Shown: positions 15,087 through 29,700 of the stretch, in pieces
Numbering within the stretch: position 1 is the stretch's first letter
How the letters are laid out: each line of letters opens with the position of its first letter
The notes under the pieces: generated by a model
What the model was told of the DNA's origin: nothing
What the model saw: only the letters and a program-made list of their open reading frames with translations
Database searches by the model: none
Made by a program: the position numbers and the translations under genes
Source of the DNA: Crotophaga sulcirostris
Taxonomy: Eukaryota > Chordata > Aves > Cuculiformes > Crotophagidae
Length of the DNA: 64,000 bases
Assembly: GCA_013397455.1 (NCBI GenBank)
Contig: VYZB01000758.1
Coordinates: 92,513 to 156,512 of the forward strand
Reading direction: 5' to 3'

Positions 15087-17631
15087 GTTCAGTGTATGAT
15101 TGTTTATACCAGGCGTAGATTCATCGCACAGTCTTAGTCCGGTAGGTAGACATTTACATCTCACAGCTGTCGTATCCTTGCCTAACTTCTCTGAGTGTAG
15201 GGCTGTTATTTCTAGGAAATAAATTTGACCCCAGCATTGAAGAAATGCTTTGAATAACAGTGCTGATCTCACTCCTTGGCGAGAATCACAGACATGCAGA
15301 AGTAACTCCAGAGCTGGCGTCTTGAAGTACGGACGATGTAGGTAAGAAAGCAGGTCCAAGTCTGTCTGCTGGTTTTTGGCAGTCTACCTGCACTCTCCCA
15401 TCTGCATCTGGAGAAGAAGACACTCCTTATTAAAGATCCAGCATGCTCACTCCTGTCACTGTGTGATGAGGCCTCAGATACCATTTCTGCAAGTCCCCCA
15501 GTAAGGTGGGGATAAGTTTCAACACTCCTGGCGTCACCGGGATAAATATGTGTTAGATGGATGATTTATGTAAAGAGCAGCTAACAGCAACCTTGAGACA
15601 AGGCAACTTTTGCCCAGCACCCTCCTTGGCCAGCACCAGATTCTCTCTTAGAGACTTTTTTTTTTTGCCTTTACTCTTGGTGGACACTTTGCACAGCCAT
15701 GTCAGTGGCCAGACCTGGCCACAGCAGACCCTCCTCTCAGACATGTGGGAATAAAACCAGAGAAAGTATTGCACCCGCAGCAGATTTTTCCAACACCTTC
15801 CTTTTGCTGGCCTTTGTCCATCTCCCCACTAGTGGACTCTGCAGCACAAGCATTGCTTGTATAGCCTCTTCACGTGTCCCAGCCCAAACTCACAGTGTAA
15901 GGACGGACTCTGATATTGCTTGAAAGGGGCATCAGCTCGTAAAGAAAAGGTCAATTCAGAATTTAAGTTGGCCCTGAGTTAAAGGAGTCGCTCCAAAAAT
16001 CTATAGAAGGCTGTCATGATGGAAACATGAGTGTATGAAGGAACCACTCTTCAGAAGATGCAGAGAAAAAAATAGAACACAATGTACTCAGGGCTAAGGC
16101 AAGACCACACTTGCCTGCAAAAATAAAGCCTTGTCTGTGACACATTGCTTACATATAAACCAGTTTGTTCAGCTTGACTGGGTGTCTCAGCATGAGTGAG
16201 ATCTCGTGTCTGTACAGTGATGAGCTGTTAAAACTTCAAAAATAAAGATACAAATTATGACAAACTGAGATATTTCCTTTGCTCAGAGCCTTTTTTCTAT
16301 TTTTCTTGTGCTTTTTCTCTCATATTTCTCTGTTTTACTTGTCTGAGTCTCCTAGGTTCCATTTCTTCCCCAGTGCAGAACCAGGGATCCACAGGCGCAA
16401 GTGAAGCAGCTTCTGCGTGGGAAGCCAAGCAAATGCCACACATCCCCTCCCCAGAGCACAAAGGCAAGATATGGAAAAAAGAAAACTCTATTTTCTTCAC
16501 TCTGTCGTGTTGTCTTCCAACTCCTCCGGGGTGGCTAGGGTGGGGTAAAGCTGTCGCAGAGGCTGGGGTTAACATCGCCCCTTTAACGGCGGCGGAGCAG
16601 CTTGACATCAGCGAGCCGGGGAGGCCGGGAGCTGCTGTTCCAGGAGTGGTGCCAACTTATCCCTTTTTCCCGGCTTTTGTTTGTGTGCGCCTTTTAACGG
16701 TCCGCTTATGTATCCGTGCCTGCCAGAGGATGCCTGCAGGGTTTACATTAACCAGCTCAAGCTGAAGCTGGTAAACAGCTATTAAAGTTCTCTCTTCGTG
16801 TTTTCAAGGCGGTCATTTCTGGATGAGGGAGTCGCTCGCATCCTTCGACTTCCTACGGGTTGTTCCCTTGTTTGCAGCTCCAATAGATCTTCCTCCCACT
16901 TAGCTGAGCATGCAAGATGGGTTTGGGGTGCTTTGTGTCTGTCACAGGGGCGGGAAATTAATGTCCCGTGGCTTAGTGGGAATTGATCATGTTTTCACGT
17001 TTCCTTGACAGGAGGAGGTCAGGCTCAAAACGTGCAACTTCACTTTTTGAAGTTCTCACTCCCGTGCAGAGTACACATCTAAAGCCGCTCTTTTGCCATT
17101 GGACAAAACGATTAACCCAGCTATTCCTCATTTCTGCAGGAGGCTGCAAACTGGGTCTTGGTTTTATTCCTACTGTCATGACTCCAGAGTTTCTTGGAAA
17201 AGAAATTTCAGTCCCAGACGCCGCACGGCACAGACCGGAGAAGCCGAAAGCAAGTCCCAAGCACTGTTCCCAGCTGCAGCAGCACCACCACAGCTACTTA
17301 TTCTGGCACAGGTTTTTGATTTTTTTTTTCCGAGGAGTTCTTGCCTTCCATCTTTTGCAAGAACCTCCGACTCTATTGAGAGGCAAATTTTAGCCATCTG
17401 GCAAAGCTGGCTGAGGACACAGACACAATGTGCATGGGCGCACACACACACAAAACTCCGGAGATTAAGGAAGACAAAAAACTTAGCTGAATGCCACGGC
17501 TTTTGCTGGAGGAGGGAGGGAGGGGGAGGACCCTTCCCATGCAGGCAGGTCTGCCTGTGGGGATCTGGGGAAGTGTTGCAGGCAGTGGTAGGCGTGACCT
17601 GCATGGGAAATGCCAGACAACTCTAGCCGCG

Positions 17632-17640
17632 CATATACAA
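17632..17640 (+). promoter_or_regulatory. TATA-like element upstream of MASP1 exon 1
   Basis: The sequence catatacaa lies about 130 nt before the MASP1 start codon, which would place transcription initiation near 17660-17670 and give a 5' UTR of about 100 nt. A purine-rich G tract (17509-17529) lies a little further upstream. This is inferred from motif and spacing only. Confidence 0.25.
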
Positions 17641-17766
17641 GCTCACAAATCTCCGGAGAGAGATAAGACAGACAGCGGAGCCTTCGGAAAGAGGCAAAGC
17701 CTTTCCCCGCAAACCAAACGGCGATCCTCCACACCAAACCCACCAGCAGACACTCCCGGCAGCAAA

Positions 17767-17771
17767 ATGAG
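17767..17771 (+). CDS. MASP1: MASP1 coding exon 1 (ATGAG only)
   Basis: Only five coding bases, ATGAG, precede a strong donor GTGAGT. Joined to the next exon they give Met-Arg-Tyr, beginning a 19-residue signal peptide. As I recall it, the mammalian gene also has Met-Arg from a first exon that is mostly 5' UTR, which supports this start although the exon is too short to be found as an open frame. Confidence 0.85.
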
Positions 17772-20700
17772 GTGAGTACCACCTCGACGGGGGCTCCCTG
17801 CACTGCGGTCTGGGCAGGGGGGTCCAAGGTTTTGACCGTAGCTTTGGTTTTACCATTGGCAAGCAAAGTGAGGCATTGCTCTTACCTCGGCATCGTGTTG
17901 CAGCCTGGCTTGCGTGTCAGCATCCCAGTAGGGCACAAATGAGCCCCAGGAACGAGCTCACAGCCTGGACGAGGCCATGGTCCATGGGCAAAAGGTGCGA
18001 GCCAGGCTGGACGCGCCACATGAGCTTCAGGTTTCTAAGCACACCACAGTCATTTATCACTTTTCCATAAGGTTAAGACTTTCCTGGCATGGGAAATAAG
18101 TTTGATTTTGTTTTACCTCCCCTGTTTAAAGGGAAAGCAGAGATTTGCACCAGCAAGGAAGTTCGAGTTGAGGAGGTGTTGCCCATTTACTCCATCTGAG
18201 CATCCAGTCCCATGACTGTACTCAGACCTGAGGAGAAACAGATTTTTCCTTTCACACATTTTTGTGGTTTCAGACAAACTGTCAGAAAAGGGCATGTTCA
18301 ACCTTACCCTACTTGAAAGAAAAATCGATCCGAATTTCTCAGCTCCCATTAACGTCACCTTGTAATGAACAACTGGGTAAATTGATGGCACTACACAAAC
18401 GAGTCCCAGAAATCCACTGACCTGGTTTTAAAACAAAAAAAAGAAAGAGCCCTCAACAGGTTTTGTCATTGCCAGAGTTTCATTTCATCTCTTCATGTGT
18501 GTTTTCCAGGTACCCCCTGACCTGGTCCTTTTGTGCCTTGCTGCTTTGCGCGGCAGATGCCATTGATATGACAGACATGTTTGGGGAGATTCAGTCACCC
18601 AACTTCCCTGAGTCCTATCCCAGTGACTCAGAAGTGACTTGGAATATCTCTGTGCCTGATGGATTTAAAATCAAGTTGTACTTCATGCATTTTGATTTGG
18701 AGTCATCTTACCTCTGTGAATACGACTATGTGAAGGTGGGTTGTGGCATCAGGGGGGCAGATGGTGAGATGGACAGCAAGACCTGTTTGGCCAGCTGAGA
18801 CAGGGTGGTGCTGGAAAAGCTGGGAACATGGTGACTTTCCCCATTTATTTGGCACAAGATTTGTCTGTCCAGTGAACAATGGGGAGACACAGGACAGTGT
18901 TGGGACTCCAGATTCAGAGTTTACCCTCATTGGACTAGATTTCTGTATTTGGACACCTAATTCTCCTTGGATTCAGTGTGATTTACGCATAGGTTGGTGA
19001 CATCTCTGTGGCTAAACCCCCAGTCTGTGCCACCGTGATGGCAGCCATGTAGAAGGAGGGCCCCTGAGCTGGGCACTGTTTGCCAGGCCATGGGTGCACC
19101 TTGCTGCCAGCCTGGATCTCTGTCTGTGGCTCCCAGGCACTTGGGACTTCCTGTCCATCCCCTCAGGGAAGCAAACAGAAAAGTTTAGATTTGAGCTTAA
19201 GGTTGGAAGTTGCATTTGGTAAGCACAGAGTCCCACAGGCCACAGGGTACAGACCCAAAGATTGCCTTGAGTTCAATGCAAACCTATTTCACAGCTCAGT
19301 TGCAAATTTTGGTGCAGCTGCTAGCAAATACCTGCAGCAAAAACAAGCTATGGTAGAAAACCAATCAGAAAGTGCAGTGGGCCACACACTGCAGTGCCAC
19401 AATGCATCCTTGCCTCTTGTACCACCGGTCTCTCCAAGCACAGCTCTCGTCAGCGTTCAGGGCAAGCTGGGTTCCCCTGATCTTTGAACTTGTCACAGTT
19501 GGGTCTTTCTAGCAAATCTGCAATAGCAAGCAGGTGCTTTCTAAGTTTGCCTGACTGAACCCATGGTCTTAACCCATCATCCAGCAAAAGCTTCATCCTG
19601 TCCCTACACACAAAAGCAGGTGAAGGTTGCAACCAGGTCTGCAACCACAGAGCTCAGCCCTCCTGCTAATTGCCAGCTAATTGAAATTTTTATTCTTGCG
19701 TTAAGAAAACAAAGCACACATTTTTGGTTTTTTCCTCTAGGATCTGTTGTTCGCTGCTTAAATTTCTCTTTTGTCCTGGCACTCATTCTGCTACTATCAG
19801 CTCTAATTGAACTTTTATTAATTCTTTCTGCTTCTGGATCTTCTCCAAGCCTAAGGTCCAGGGACATATATAGAGATATATTGATTTAAAAACCCAATTA
19901 TCTCAAGGAGCAGATTTCTTGGAAAATTTTCCCATTCCAGTCTTTTCCCCTCCTTCCACCCTTCATCCGCTGCTCATATTTCCTTTTTCATAAGGCTCCC
20001 TGTTTTTTGGCCATGATGTCAACTTGGCATCACAGTTCTCCCTTTCCATAAAACGGTATTTTGCACAGGGATTTAGACCTCAACTGTATAAATTTGCTTG
20101 GGGTTGTAAGTCAACTTGCAGAGTCTCCAGCACAGAATTACTTTGGAAAATGCTGAAAATTGAGAGATTATGGACAATCCATGGCTCCCCTGGCTAGTAT
20201 GCAAATTGATGATGCTAAACCACCAGCTTAGAATACATTTAGAGCAGCAAATGGCTGTTTTCCTTCTTGGGTCTGTGTATCCAGCCTCTGTGGTAATGAA
20301 AATCAAGACGTAAAAATGACGACAGCGCACTCTTTGACAGAGTCCAACAGTTCATGGCTATAGAATATAATTATTGACCCAACAAATAGAGATGCTTTTA
20401 TCTAATACTCTGTCAGTCCCAGTGAAGGTGCTCTGAAAGCCACAGGTGATATCCCTGTGTTTGATAAACTCAATCGTATCTCCCTGCATGGTCTCGTATC
20501 ATTGCTTTCTGGACTCATGGGTGCCTTTAATCTCTGCAGCATCCTGCGGCAGAGAGTTGCACTGGTTAAATATATTACTATACACCTGCATGTGCATGAA
20601 GAAACACATTCTTGTTTGTTCTGACCAGGCTATTAGGGTTTTCATCATCCTGACAGAACTAAGAATGAGGTTAGCCCTGGTGCAAGGTGTGGACCCAGCT

Positions 20701-23700
20701 CTAGCTAGGCAGAAAGCTGCCGTGCCCTGGCCTTTCCTTTTCTTACCTTCTTGATTGCCTATGAGCCTGAGATCTCAAGCAGCTTAGAAAGTCATCTAGC
20801 ACAGCAAGTCGAGCTGTAAATCTGTGCAGATCCCTGCCTTTGGGATGATCTTAAGAAACTAACAGTTTCCAGAGCTCTGAAACAATGTCTAATTAAAACA
20901 ACAGCTGATTATTTATATATATATATATGCACATGTACATGTGCATATTTGTATTTTTATAATAAGAACATGGTTACTAAAAAGTGCTCATGGGCACTTG
21001 AGGATTGTTTTTGTGAAGGACGATGACAGTTCTTTTGTAAGGAAGAAAGCCAGAAGGAATGGGAGGAACAGCCACCCCCAAAATACCCACCTGAAGAAGG
21101 TCAACCCAATGCAGGTAGGAATCATCAGCCTTGAGGAGCTAAGTTCTGGGCCCCAGTGTATCAGAGACAGCCTGTCTCGGGTTTTGGATGGTCACCCTCG
21201 GCTGCCTGTCATGTTCAGGAGGAAGGAGCAGTCATCCACACTGCTCCTGCCCTCTACCATGCTCCTTGGCAGGTTCTACCCAGCTCATCCATGAGGTTTT
21301 GTGCATCACTTGGCCAGACCCTGGAATTAAATCAACCTCTGGGCAGCCAGCTTGGGATCAGCTCTTTGAAATGAGTATAGGGCTTTTGTTGATAGGGTTT
21401 TCCTCGAGTCAGCCCATAGCAAGTCCTTGCTGGCTCACGGTAATTGTAGGGTTATATCTCTACAGCCCAACCCCCACCACTAGGTCCCAATTCAGGATGG
21501 CACACGCTTGTAACCTGACAGGTTTCAGCACATATTGAATGACTCGTTCAAGCCCAGGGGCCATCTGGTACACGAGGGCAGAGGGGTCCATGATATTTTG
21601 TGGGTTTGGTGGATCCCATCTTCCTTGGCATAACACAAGTCTCCCTTGGATGCAGCTCTTAATAAAACATTCAGACTCCTGCCCATGTGTGGCAGCTGGG
21701 ACACTTTTCTGCAGCTGCTACTCACACTCGTGTCCCCAGCAGAGACCTGTGCCATCACCCACCCACCCAGGCAGGACTCCTACTAACCACCTATGTGGGT
21801 GCCCAGCTGGGCAGGGATCTCGGGTGAAATCAGAGACTGTAAATAAGTTTGTTCAAGATTAGCCAAGGGCCCAACCAAGTACAGGAGGCAGTTTTTTGCT
21901 GGCCCCGGTGAGAGCTTGATGAGGAGAAAACGGGGTACAGGCCAAGCTGAGGAGGCAGGGCTGCATGTGGAGCACCAGCTAGTTCCGCTGCCCCAGGAAG
22001 TGGCGCACGGGGAGCGGTGGGGTATTTTGAAGGATTTGTGATATGATGGAAACACGTCCCCTCCAGGCTAGGTGTAACATTTAGGGTGAGTGGCAGATCG
22101 GCTTTGCAGATAGCATCCTGTGCTCACAGTGTGCCTTCATCTGCCACAGGCAGTTGGCATGGGGCAGGGCTGCGTGCTGCGCCCTGGCAAGTACTTCGTG
22201 GCAGTGTCCCTGGGGACAACCTCTGTGCTAGACATGGTGCTGGCAGGGGCTATGCAAGGCCAGAAAAGGAGCTCAGCGCTGTCTTCAGGATAGTGCAGGC
22301 CCAGTCTGGGGCTGAGAAGGGTGCACGGGATACATTTACACCTTCCTCTACTCAAAGGTGTGTGTGGGAAGCACAAACCAGAGCTTGGCATGAACTGGGA
22401 GATCAGGAAAAGAGCATCTGCTTTTGGTGTTGTTTACCAGAGTAACCCATGCTCCAGGGTTTTGGGGTCTCAAGTGGAGCACTTCAAAATCTGGGAGGCA
22501 GCTGGGAGGAGGGGAGAGCCCAGGGCTTTGCTTCTCACCTTTCCCATCCTGTTGGCTCAGCGCAGATGAGTCTGATGGCATCAGTGTCCCCCTGAACCAC
22601 TGGGGACCACAGTCACCCCGTGTAGAGGAAGAAGGAGAATCAGGAATGGGAGGGAACCAGCAGCCCCATCAGCTCTCCAGCATCCCAACTGGTATCTCAT
22701 TATACTCCCAGCCCCTGCCCAGGGAACAGGCCTGGCCCAGAAAGGGAGCACGTGGGTGCAGCAATGCACAGGAGGGGATGGTTTGCATGTGCTGAAGCAA
22801 GACCACAGCAGGGGAAACCAACCATCCTCTCCTTTCCCTCACAGCACAGCTGCCATGTACATTCCCATGGAAATTCAGGTGCACATTTGCACACGAAAGG
22901 ACTCTTTAACATTTATCAGGGAGAATATATCTGATGCGGGGGAGCGGATCTCTGGGATACCTACGTGAAGTCTCCTGTTGGGGCTGTCCCACAAACAATC
23001 AGCAGCAACCATTCAGAGAAAAAAAAAAAAATCCCTGCTCATCTGGATTTTGCCTTCTTGCATGCACTCAAACTGTAAAGCAGCTCTGCAGGGGCTGTTT
23101 CATGCCCTTCCCTGTGTCTGAGCATCTTCTCCCCATGTCACGTTCCCAGTGTCTTCAGGCCAGCATTGCGATTTCTCTGCCTAATGAGCCATTTATATAT
23201 ATATTACAACTGGTATGCTTGGCCTTCATCACTCCAATTAGTGCATTCCTGGATGGCTGCGGAGGGGGGGGGAGCGGCTGCGTTTCCGTGTTGCCGGCTG
23301 CCTGCTCCTCTCCGACAGCAGACAGGGAACCGCTGGGCCAAATTCCCCTTGGTTGTTCATGGTGTTTCGTTAACCCACCCGCTGCAGGAGGCATCTTCCA
23401 TAGCATCGCTGCTCGAGCATCCACAGCAACCCATGCCCTGGAGCAGTGTTACTTTGCTGCCAGGCCAGGGCTCCCCAGATCCTTCCTCCTGCCCCAAAGA
23501 GGGAATCAATACAGGGCGGGGTGGGGGGCAAATGGCTTGGTTCACCATCCTCTTAGTCACAGCCCAAGCCAAAATGAAAGGGGACAGAGCCACAGCTGGA
23601 GAGGGACCTCCCATCTGCCTCCATCCAGAGAGGCAAAAATCATACCAATAGAATGAGAAGGCAAGCAGTAACAGTGAAGACAGCAGAGGGCAATGGCAAG

Positions 23701-26700
23701 GGTAAATTTAAGGCACGAGTGTGTCGCTATATTTTATTTTTCAAAGGAGGATTCTTTCAGCATATTTTTATAGGGAATTTCTCTGCGGCAATTGATATTT
23801 CCCCCAGGGACACATCTTCTCTAGTGAAAACGTCGACATCGTGACCCGGGAGGGGGAAACTCCAAACAAACAACAAGGATTTAATTACCAGCCGGCTCGC
23901 TGGATGTAAATGATCTATGAAAAAGTATACAGTCCTCAGCAGAGGCAGCAAATATTAACCAGAGATGATGACCTCTCTGTTTAGTTTACTGCTAGAGAGC
24001 TGTTTCTGCTCCCTGTGGCTTGGGGCATGGGACCCATCACAGATAAGGGTCCATGGATCCTGTCACTCTGAGGCTGTATCCTGGAGTGCTGGGGCAGTGT
24101 CAGGACTGACCCAATGGTAGGAGCTTCCTTGGGCCAAGACACAGGATGCTGGGACGTTTTCCCGTGCTTTGGTGATGCTGTGCTGAGGGTCCTGGGCTGG
24201 ACGAAAGGGATTGAAGCTCACACTGTGCCTCTCGTGTCCCTGCAGAAATGAAAGCCACAAGCTCCACATGGTGAAGCTGGGTGGAAATTGGTCCTTTCCA
24301 CACCTTTCCTTTATGATAAAGCAGTTTCTGCAAAAAAAAAGGCTTTGTGCCATGTGCTTGTGCTGCCAAGACTGTGTGTCGGGACCAAAAAGCCATTTTC
24401 CTTTGCTTTTGGTGATGGTGCTCCCGTTTTTCAGTCTGAAAGGCTGTTTCATTTCAAAACAATCTTTCAGATTTAAAAAGAGATCCTAATGTACCACAGT
24501 GTATTTCAAACGGATTGAAACCAGATGGATTCCAAATTACTTATTTTCCTCTTTTTTTTCAGAACATTGTTTCACAAAGAGAAAAAAATTCAGTTGGGTT
24601 TTTGTCCCAATGTGGGGCACGTGTTTTTTTTCCAAATTCTCAAAATTTATCATCGGAAAGTCTCTCTCTTTTCTGGCCAGTTCCAGTTAGTATGAGAGGA
24701 TGGAAAATATCTGGAGGCAATGTCAAGGCATGCTGATTTGCCATTTCCATGTTGGCTTCCCCTGCTGTGAGTGAGTTTCCACCTCCTTGTTCTGCCTTGA
24801 GAAATTTCCCTTTCATCCCTAGACCATCCCCAGCTGGTGCATCCCAAGGGTCTCCAGAAAACAAGGATGCAGCCATAGAAAGGTCTTATCTCCTTGAGAC
24901 TACCCAAGCCTGGGATGGCATTGCAACACCTCTGGAACCCTATGGGCTGCCAAGCAGACAGGTCTTTTCCCTGGGCGTGGGCTGGGAACCTGCACATTTT
25001 CATCACAGACTCAATAGCATTGGCTTGGTGGGAGTTGACCTGGTGGTGTTTATTGCATTCCTCAGCCAAGGGGTTATTCTTGTTCAGGTCTCCTGGGGGA
25101 AAGCAGGCAAGGTGCTGTGAAGGAGCTGGGAGAGATTGTGGCAGAGACAGGGGTTGGGGACTGGATTTGTAGAAAGAGGTGAGGTCAGTGCTGAAATGAT
25201 CCTGGGATAAACAGCCAAGAAATAGGAAGGGAGGGTGTTTCTCCGCAGATATTCCAGTGCTTGAAGGCACGAGAATGGCTGTACTTGAAAGAGATGCTCA
25301 TAGAGGCTAGTGAACATGCTGACATGACAACAGGGCATGCTGGCCTGTTGGTCCCCTCCTGTAGCCCTCTGAGTAAGTCCAAACAGTGCCTGGTACTGCA
25401 GGTCTGGAACGAGGCAGAAACCCCAAGTTGCAAGTCCAGGACCAAGCTTGTCCAAGCCAGGTCAGGGGACAGAAATACTATGCAAATTACAGCTGCTGCT
25501 TTGAGCTGTTGAAAAACTGATGGGCAGGGGCTTCTCTGGGATCCCAACAACACAGCCCTCACACAGATGGTGCTGCCAGGATCAGCACTTGGGCTGAGGT
25601 GGAAGGTGAGGGGGAGCACCCCAGGGACATGTTGGACTTCTGCACTATCCAAGTGCTCAGCAGAGCCTAGGGGGCAAGTCCCCAGCTCTTCCAAGTGTTC
25701 ACCTGTTCTTTCTGCTAACAGATTGAAGCCGAGGACCAGGAGCTGGCAACCTTCTGTGGCAGGGAGACAACAGACACAGAGCAGGCTCCGGGCCAGCAAG
25801 TGATCCTGTCCCCAGGGTCCTACATGGGGCTTACATTCAGGTCTGACTTCTCCAATGAGGAACGCTTCACTGGCTTCGACGCCCATTACACCGCTGTAGG
25901 TAAGAAGCAGTCAAGCCTACAGGACCAAGTTGATAGGACAGCATAAGAAATTTGCTAGGATCACATTCCCGGTCACCTTGGGGTCGCTAGTAAGAGAAGT
26001 CCTTGTGTGTAGCCTTTGGGCCATATGGGTCATGTTGGGTGCTCATATGACCACAATGCGTGGAACAACTCATTTCTCATTGCTGTGACAAATGTTCCCA
26101 AGAGGAATAATGAAGGGGGGGCTGCAGGGTGACCTCCCTTCCTTGTTATCTCCGTCTTAGATGTTGATGAATGCCTGGAGAAAAGCGATGAGGAGCTGGC
26201 CTGTGATCACTACTGCCACAACTATATTGGCGGGTACTACTGCTCCTGCAGGTTCGGCTACATCCTCCACTCTGACAACAGGACCTGCAAAGGTACCACC
26301 CAGGTGCAGCTCGGACATGGGGACAGTCACACAGAGGGGTCCCTGATCAGGCAAGAGAACTACCAAACACAGACAAAACTGCCCTTTCTTGCTGCTAGGA
26401 GAGACAAGGTGCCTCCTCCCTTACAGATCAATAGCCTGGGACTAGAGAGGATCCAAGGCTCCCAATCATCTTGTGTGGGAATGAGATGTGGTTTCTCCCA
26501 TGGGTTACACTCCTCAGCTAAGCCCTCTAGACCTCCTGAAGTCTGAGAAATGAAAAGATTTGGTCTATGCTCTGAATCTGCATCATGTAGATTAGCTAGG
26601 TTTAGCTCTCAGTCCAGGACCCTCTATGCTACCAGCATATATGCAGGTTGAATATGTGAGGTTGTGAGGTTCTTCTTGCACGGTCCACCCAGCAGACCTC

Positions 26701-29700
26701 ATTCCACTGCGAGGGCTCCTAAATGTGATCAGGGCTGAAATGTTGCTGGTGGGACCCTGAGAGAGGCATGGCTCTGTTTCAGTGGAGTGCAGTGACAATC
26801 TCTACACCCAGAGGAGCGGTGTGGTCACCAGCGCTGACTTCCCCAGCCCGTACCCCAAGAGCTCAGACTGCCTGTACCGCATCGAGCTGGAGGAGGGTTT
26901 CTTCATCACCCTGAGCTTTGAGGACAGCTTTGACGTGGAAGACCACCCTGAGGTGACCTGTCCTTACGACTACATCAAGGTGAGCTGGGCTCTGCACATT
27001 CCTATCCTGGTCTCCCATTGTTTCTCCAGTGCCCTAGTGATGAGACCCAAATTGCCCGGGTCTAAACAGGGATGATGAAGCCAGCTGGAGCCCTGTGCTT
27101 AATTGTCTGCATTTCTCTTACCACATCTGATTTTGACCCTCTCAACCAGTAGTGACCGCTTTCTGTCCACATCACCCCAACACACGGTGCTTAAGCCCCA
27201 CTGACCCCACTGCAGCCAAATTCCCTAGCCTCAGGGTGAAACAATCCTCCGGGATCAAAGATCCCCATCAAACCACCCACTCTTCTTTGCCTCGGCAGAT
27301 AAAAGCTGGCCAGAGTGAGTTTGGCCCTTTCTGTGGAGAGAAGTCCCCAGGACGCATTGATACCCAAACCAACAGTGTGCAAATCCTCTTCCACAGTGAC
27401 AACTCAGGAGAGAACAGGGGCTGGAAACTGTCGTACACAGCCATTGGTAATTCCTGCTGCTTTCATCTGCTTGCTGGGTTTGGGCAATGGGAAGGGCTTT
27501 ACAAAACCTGCAAGGTGGAGATTATGATTTAGGTAGTCTATGACCCTGTCTCCAGAAAGGCTCTTTTCTAGAAATTACAAGAAGACAGAAATAAAATACC
27601 GTGGAGTACTCCCATCAAAGGGTGTTTTTCTTCCTATGCCAGACGAGCCTGAAACAAGACCACATTGCGAAACAGCAGTGTGGGGCAGTATAATTGCACA
27701 AGCTACTGTTATTAGCTCCCAGCCTTGTAATCCTGAAAGCCAGGGATAGTCCAGGGCTGGGAAAGAGATCTGGAGCTGCTAACTCTTCTAGGAGAAGAGC
27801 TTGGTTGAGGCACGTTAGTGCAGTTTAGTTGCAAGAGAATGGCAGGGATATTCAGACGCTGCTCCAGGGACAGGTTGGCAGAGGTGGGACTTCCATTTTC
27901 TCCATTAATTCAACTGAGTTTTGTTTTTTTATTCTAAGGAAACCCATGTCCACTGGTGCAACCACCAATCAACGGGAAAATCGAGCCTTTTCAATCTAAG
28001 TACACCTTCAAAGACCAGGTTGTAATCAGCTGCAACGCTGGATACAAAGTACTGAAGGTATGGAGTGACAGTGTGGAGCTGATCATCTGGGTAGGAAAAG
28101 GTGGATACCTCCTCCCAAAGCCATTGGTTCTCTGTTTGCGAGAGTGAATGCAAAGCATGCACCTTCCTTACCCCCTCCCCAGGGGCAAGGACAAAGTCTT
28201 CTCTGAGAGCCACCAGTTTTCCTTACCAAAGACAAAAAGGAAGAGAGAAGACAGCACTTTGCCACTCAGCATCTCTCTGGAGCCAGTCAGCCCACAGGAT
28301 TGGCACCTCTGCCAGAAAGAAAGTTAGCAAATGCCCCAGAGGAGATGCCAGGGCTCTCGCTACTCCTGACCTTGGCGAGTGCTGCCTCAACTTCCTGGGT
28401 CGTGCTGCAGAGGCCAGCCTCCACAGATCAGGAGTTCCTCCAGGACCTCAGGGGAGTTTCAACACGTCAAGGGGAGCTGGGATTTTGGGAGGCTTTTTGC
28501 AGGAAACAGCTCAGAACCACGGGGCTCACAGGTGACTCACATGGCGGCTTCTTTCCCTCCAAACCAGTAGTCCACTTTGACTTCCAACATAGAGCTGTGT
28601 ATTTCTCTTATCCCCTCCTAGACTCATCTTTCATACAGAGCTGCCTCCTTACTCATCCTAGCACTTAGAATAGGAATAAATGACTATGGCTTTTGCATTT
28701 AGCATGCCACTGAGTTGCTGGCAACAAGAAAACTTTTCAAGTTTTTCATTACAATTTTTTTGCAGTTCTTAGCTAGAAAAGTCCTCCTCCAGTGGGGTCT
28801 GGATATATCTTGACTAAATCACAAAGAAATTGACTTTTTACGGACAGATTAATTTCCTTGTATTTTACATTGATCGTTGTTTTTTTTTCCTGGCGTATTC
28901 TGCACAGGATAACCTGGAAACTGAATCCTTCCAGATCGAGTGTCTAAAGGATGGGACATGGAGTAACAAGATCCCCATCTGCAAAAGTAAGGATACCTTT
29001 TCCCCATCCTGCCAATGTCCTTTTTGTGCTGAAATCATTTCATGCTAAAGGGAGCTACCCTGACAGAACGGAGTGCCTTACTCAGAGAGGCAAAGGCAGC
29101 CAGAGCAGCTACATAACTCTGCAAAGCTCTTTCAGCTCTATCTTGGATAACATAATGGGGCTCATTCCAAATGCCTCAAGTAGGACGTTGGATGTTTCAT
29201 TTAGATTAGTCATATAATGGTTTGTGAGCTGCCTTCCTGTCAAAGAAAGAGCAATCCCAGCTTTTGAGAACCGGATAAATCTGGGACAGTTTGGAATAAT
29301 CTGGTTCCTAGTCCTAGTTTCCTTCTCAATGGAATCTAAAAAACCCAGGCCATTAAAGAGGTCCCAGGTACTAGCCTATACTGGGTGCTCCTCAGCTAAG
29401 TGAAAGGGCAGAGAAATGTTGTGCACATATTTACAAATCTTAAAATGAGACAAAGGGGGAGAAGAAAGGAGATGCCATTTGAAAGGACAAGTGATGATTT
29501 GCATCATTTCTTCTTTCATCTAACCCCGTTCTTTTCTCAGTTCAGACTTGGGAGATGAACCTTGACAACAGGTTTTTGCTTTCCCCCAAACATCCCCACC
29601 CTTGGGGAAGGTTCCACCACTGCTCAATCTGCTGCAAGGCTGGCCCAGAGAATAGAAAAAGCAATGAACACATTCAAAGAAGGTCCCAAGACCTTCCAGG

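Larger units (their letters stand above)
1..17600. other. Intergenic region upstream of MASP1
   Basis: No exon chain, RNA gene or known protein domain is recognisable over 17.6 kb. All open frames are under about 220 codons, and the longest is the CR1 remnant. What I can name is a degraded CR1 piece near 4.3 kb, a CR1 near 14.3-15.1 kb, two splice-bounded candidate noncoding exons (12175-12357 and 13341-13413), a pyrimidine-rich stretch near 9240-9300 and a CpG-richer patch near 16570-16720. Confidence 0.7.

Noticed and set aside
17509..17529. G-quadruplex upstream of MASP1
   Set aside because: Only three runs of three or more G are present in the tract, short of the usual four.
22934..23656. 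240-codon + strand open frame in MASP1 intron 2
   Set aside because: It is unlike any known family, is crossed by a poly-A run and has other open frames on both strands; chance is likelier.
25185..25886. 233-codon minus-strand open frame
   Set aside because: Part of it is antisense to MASP1 exon 3, and it contains no recognisable domain.
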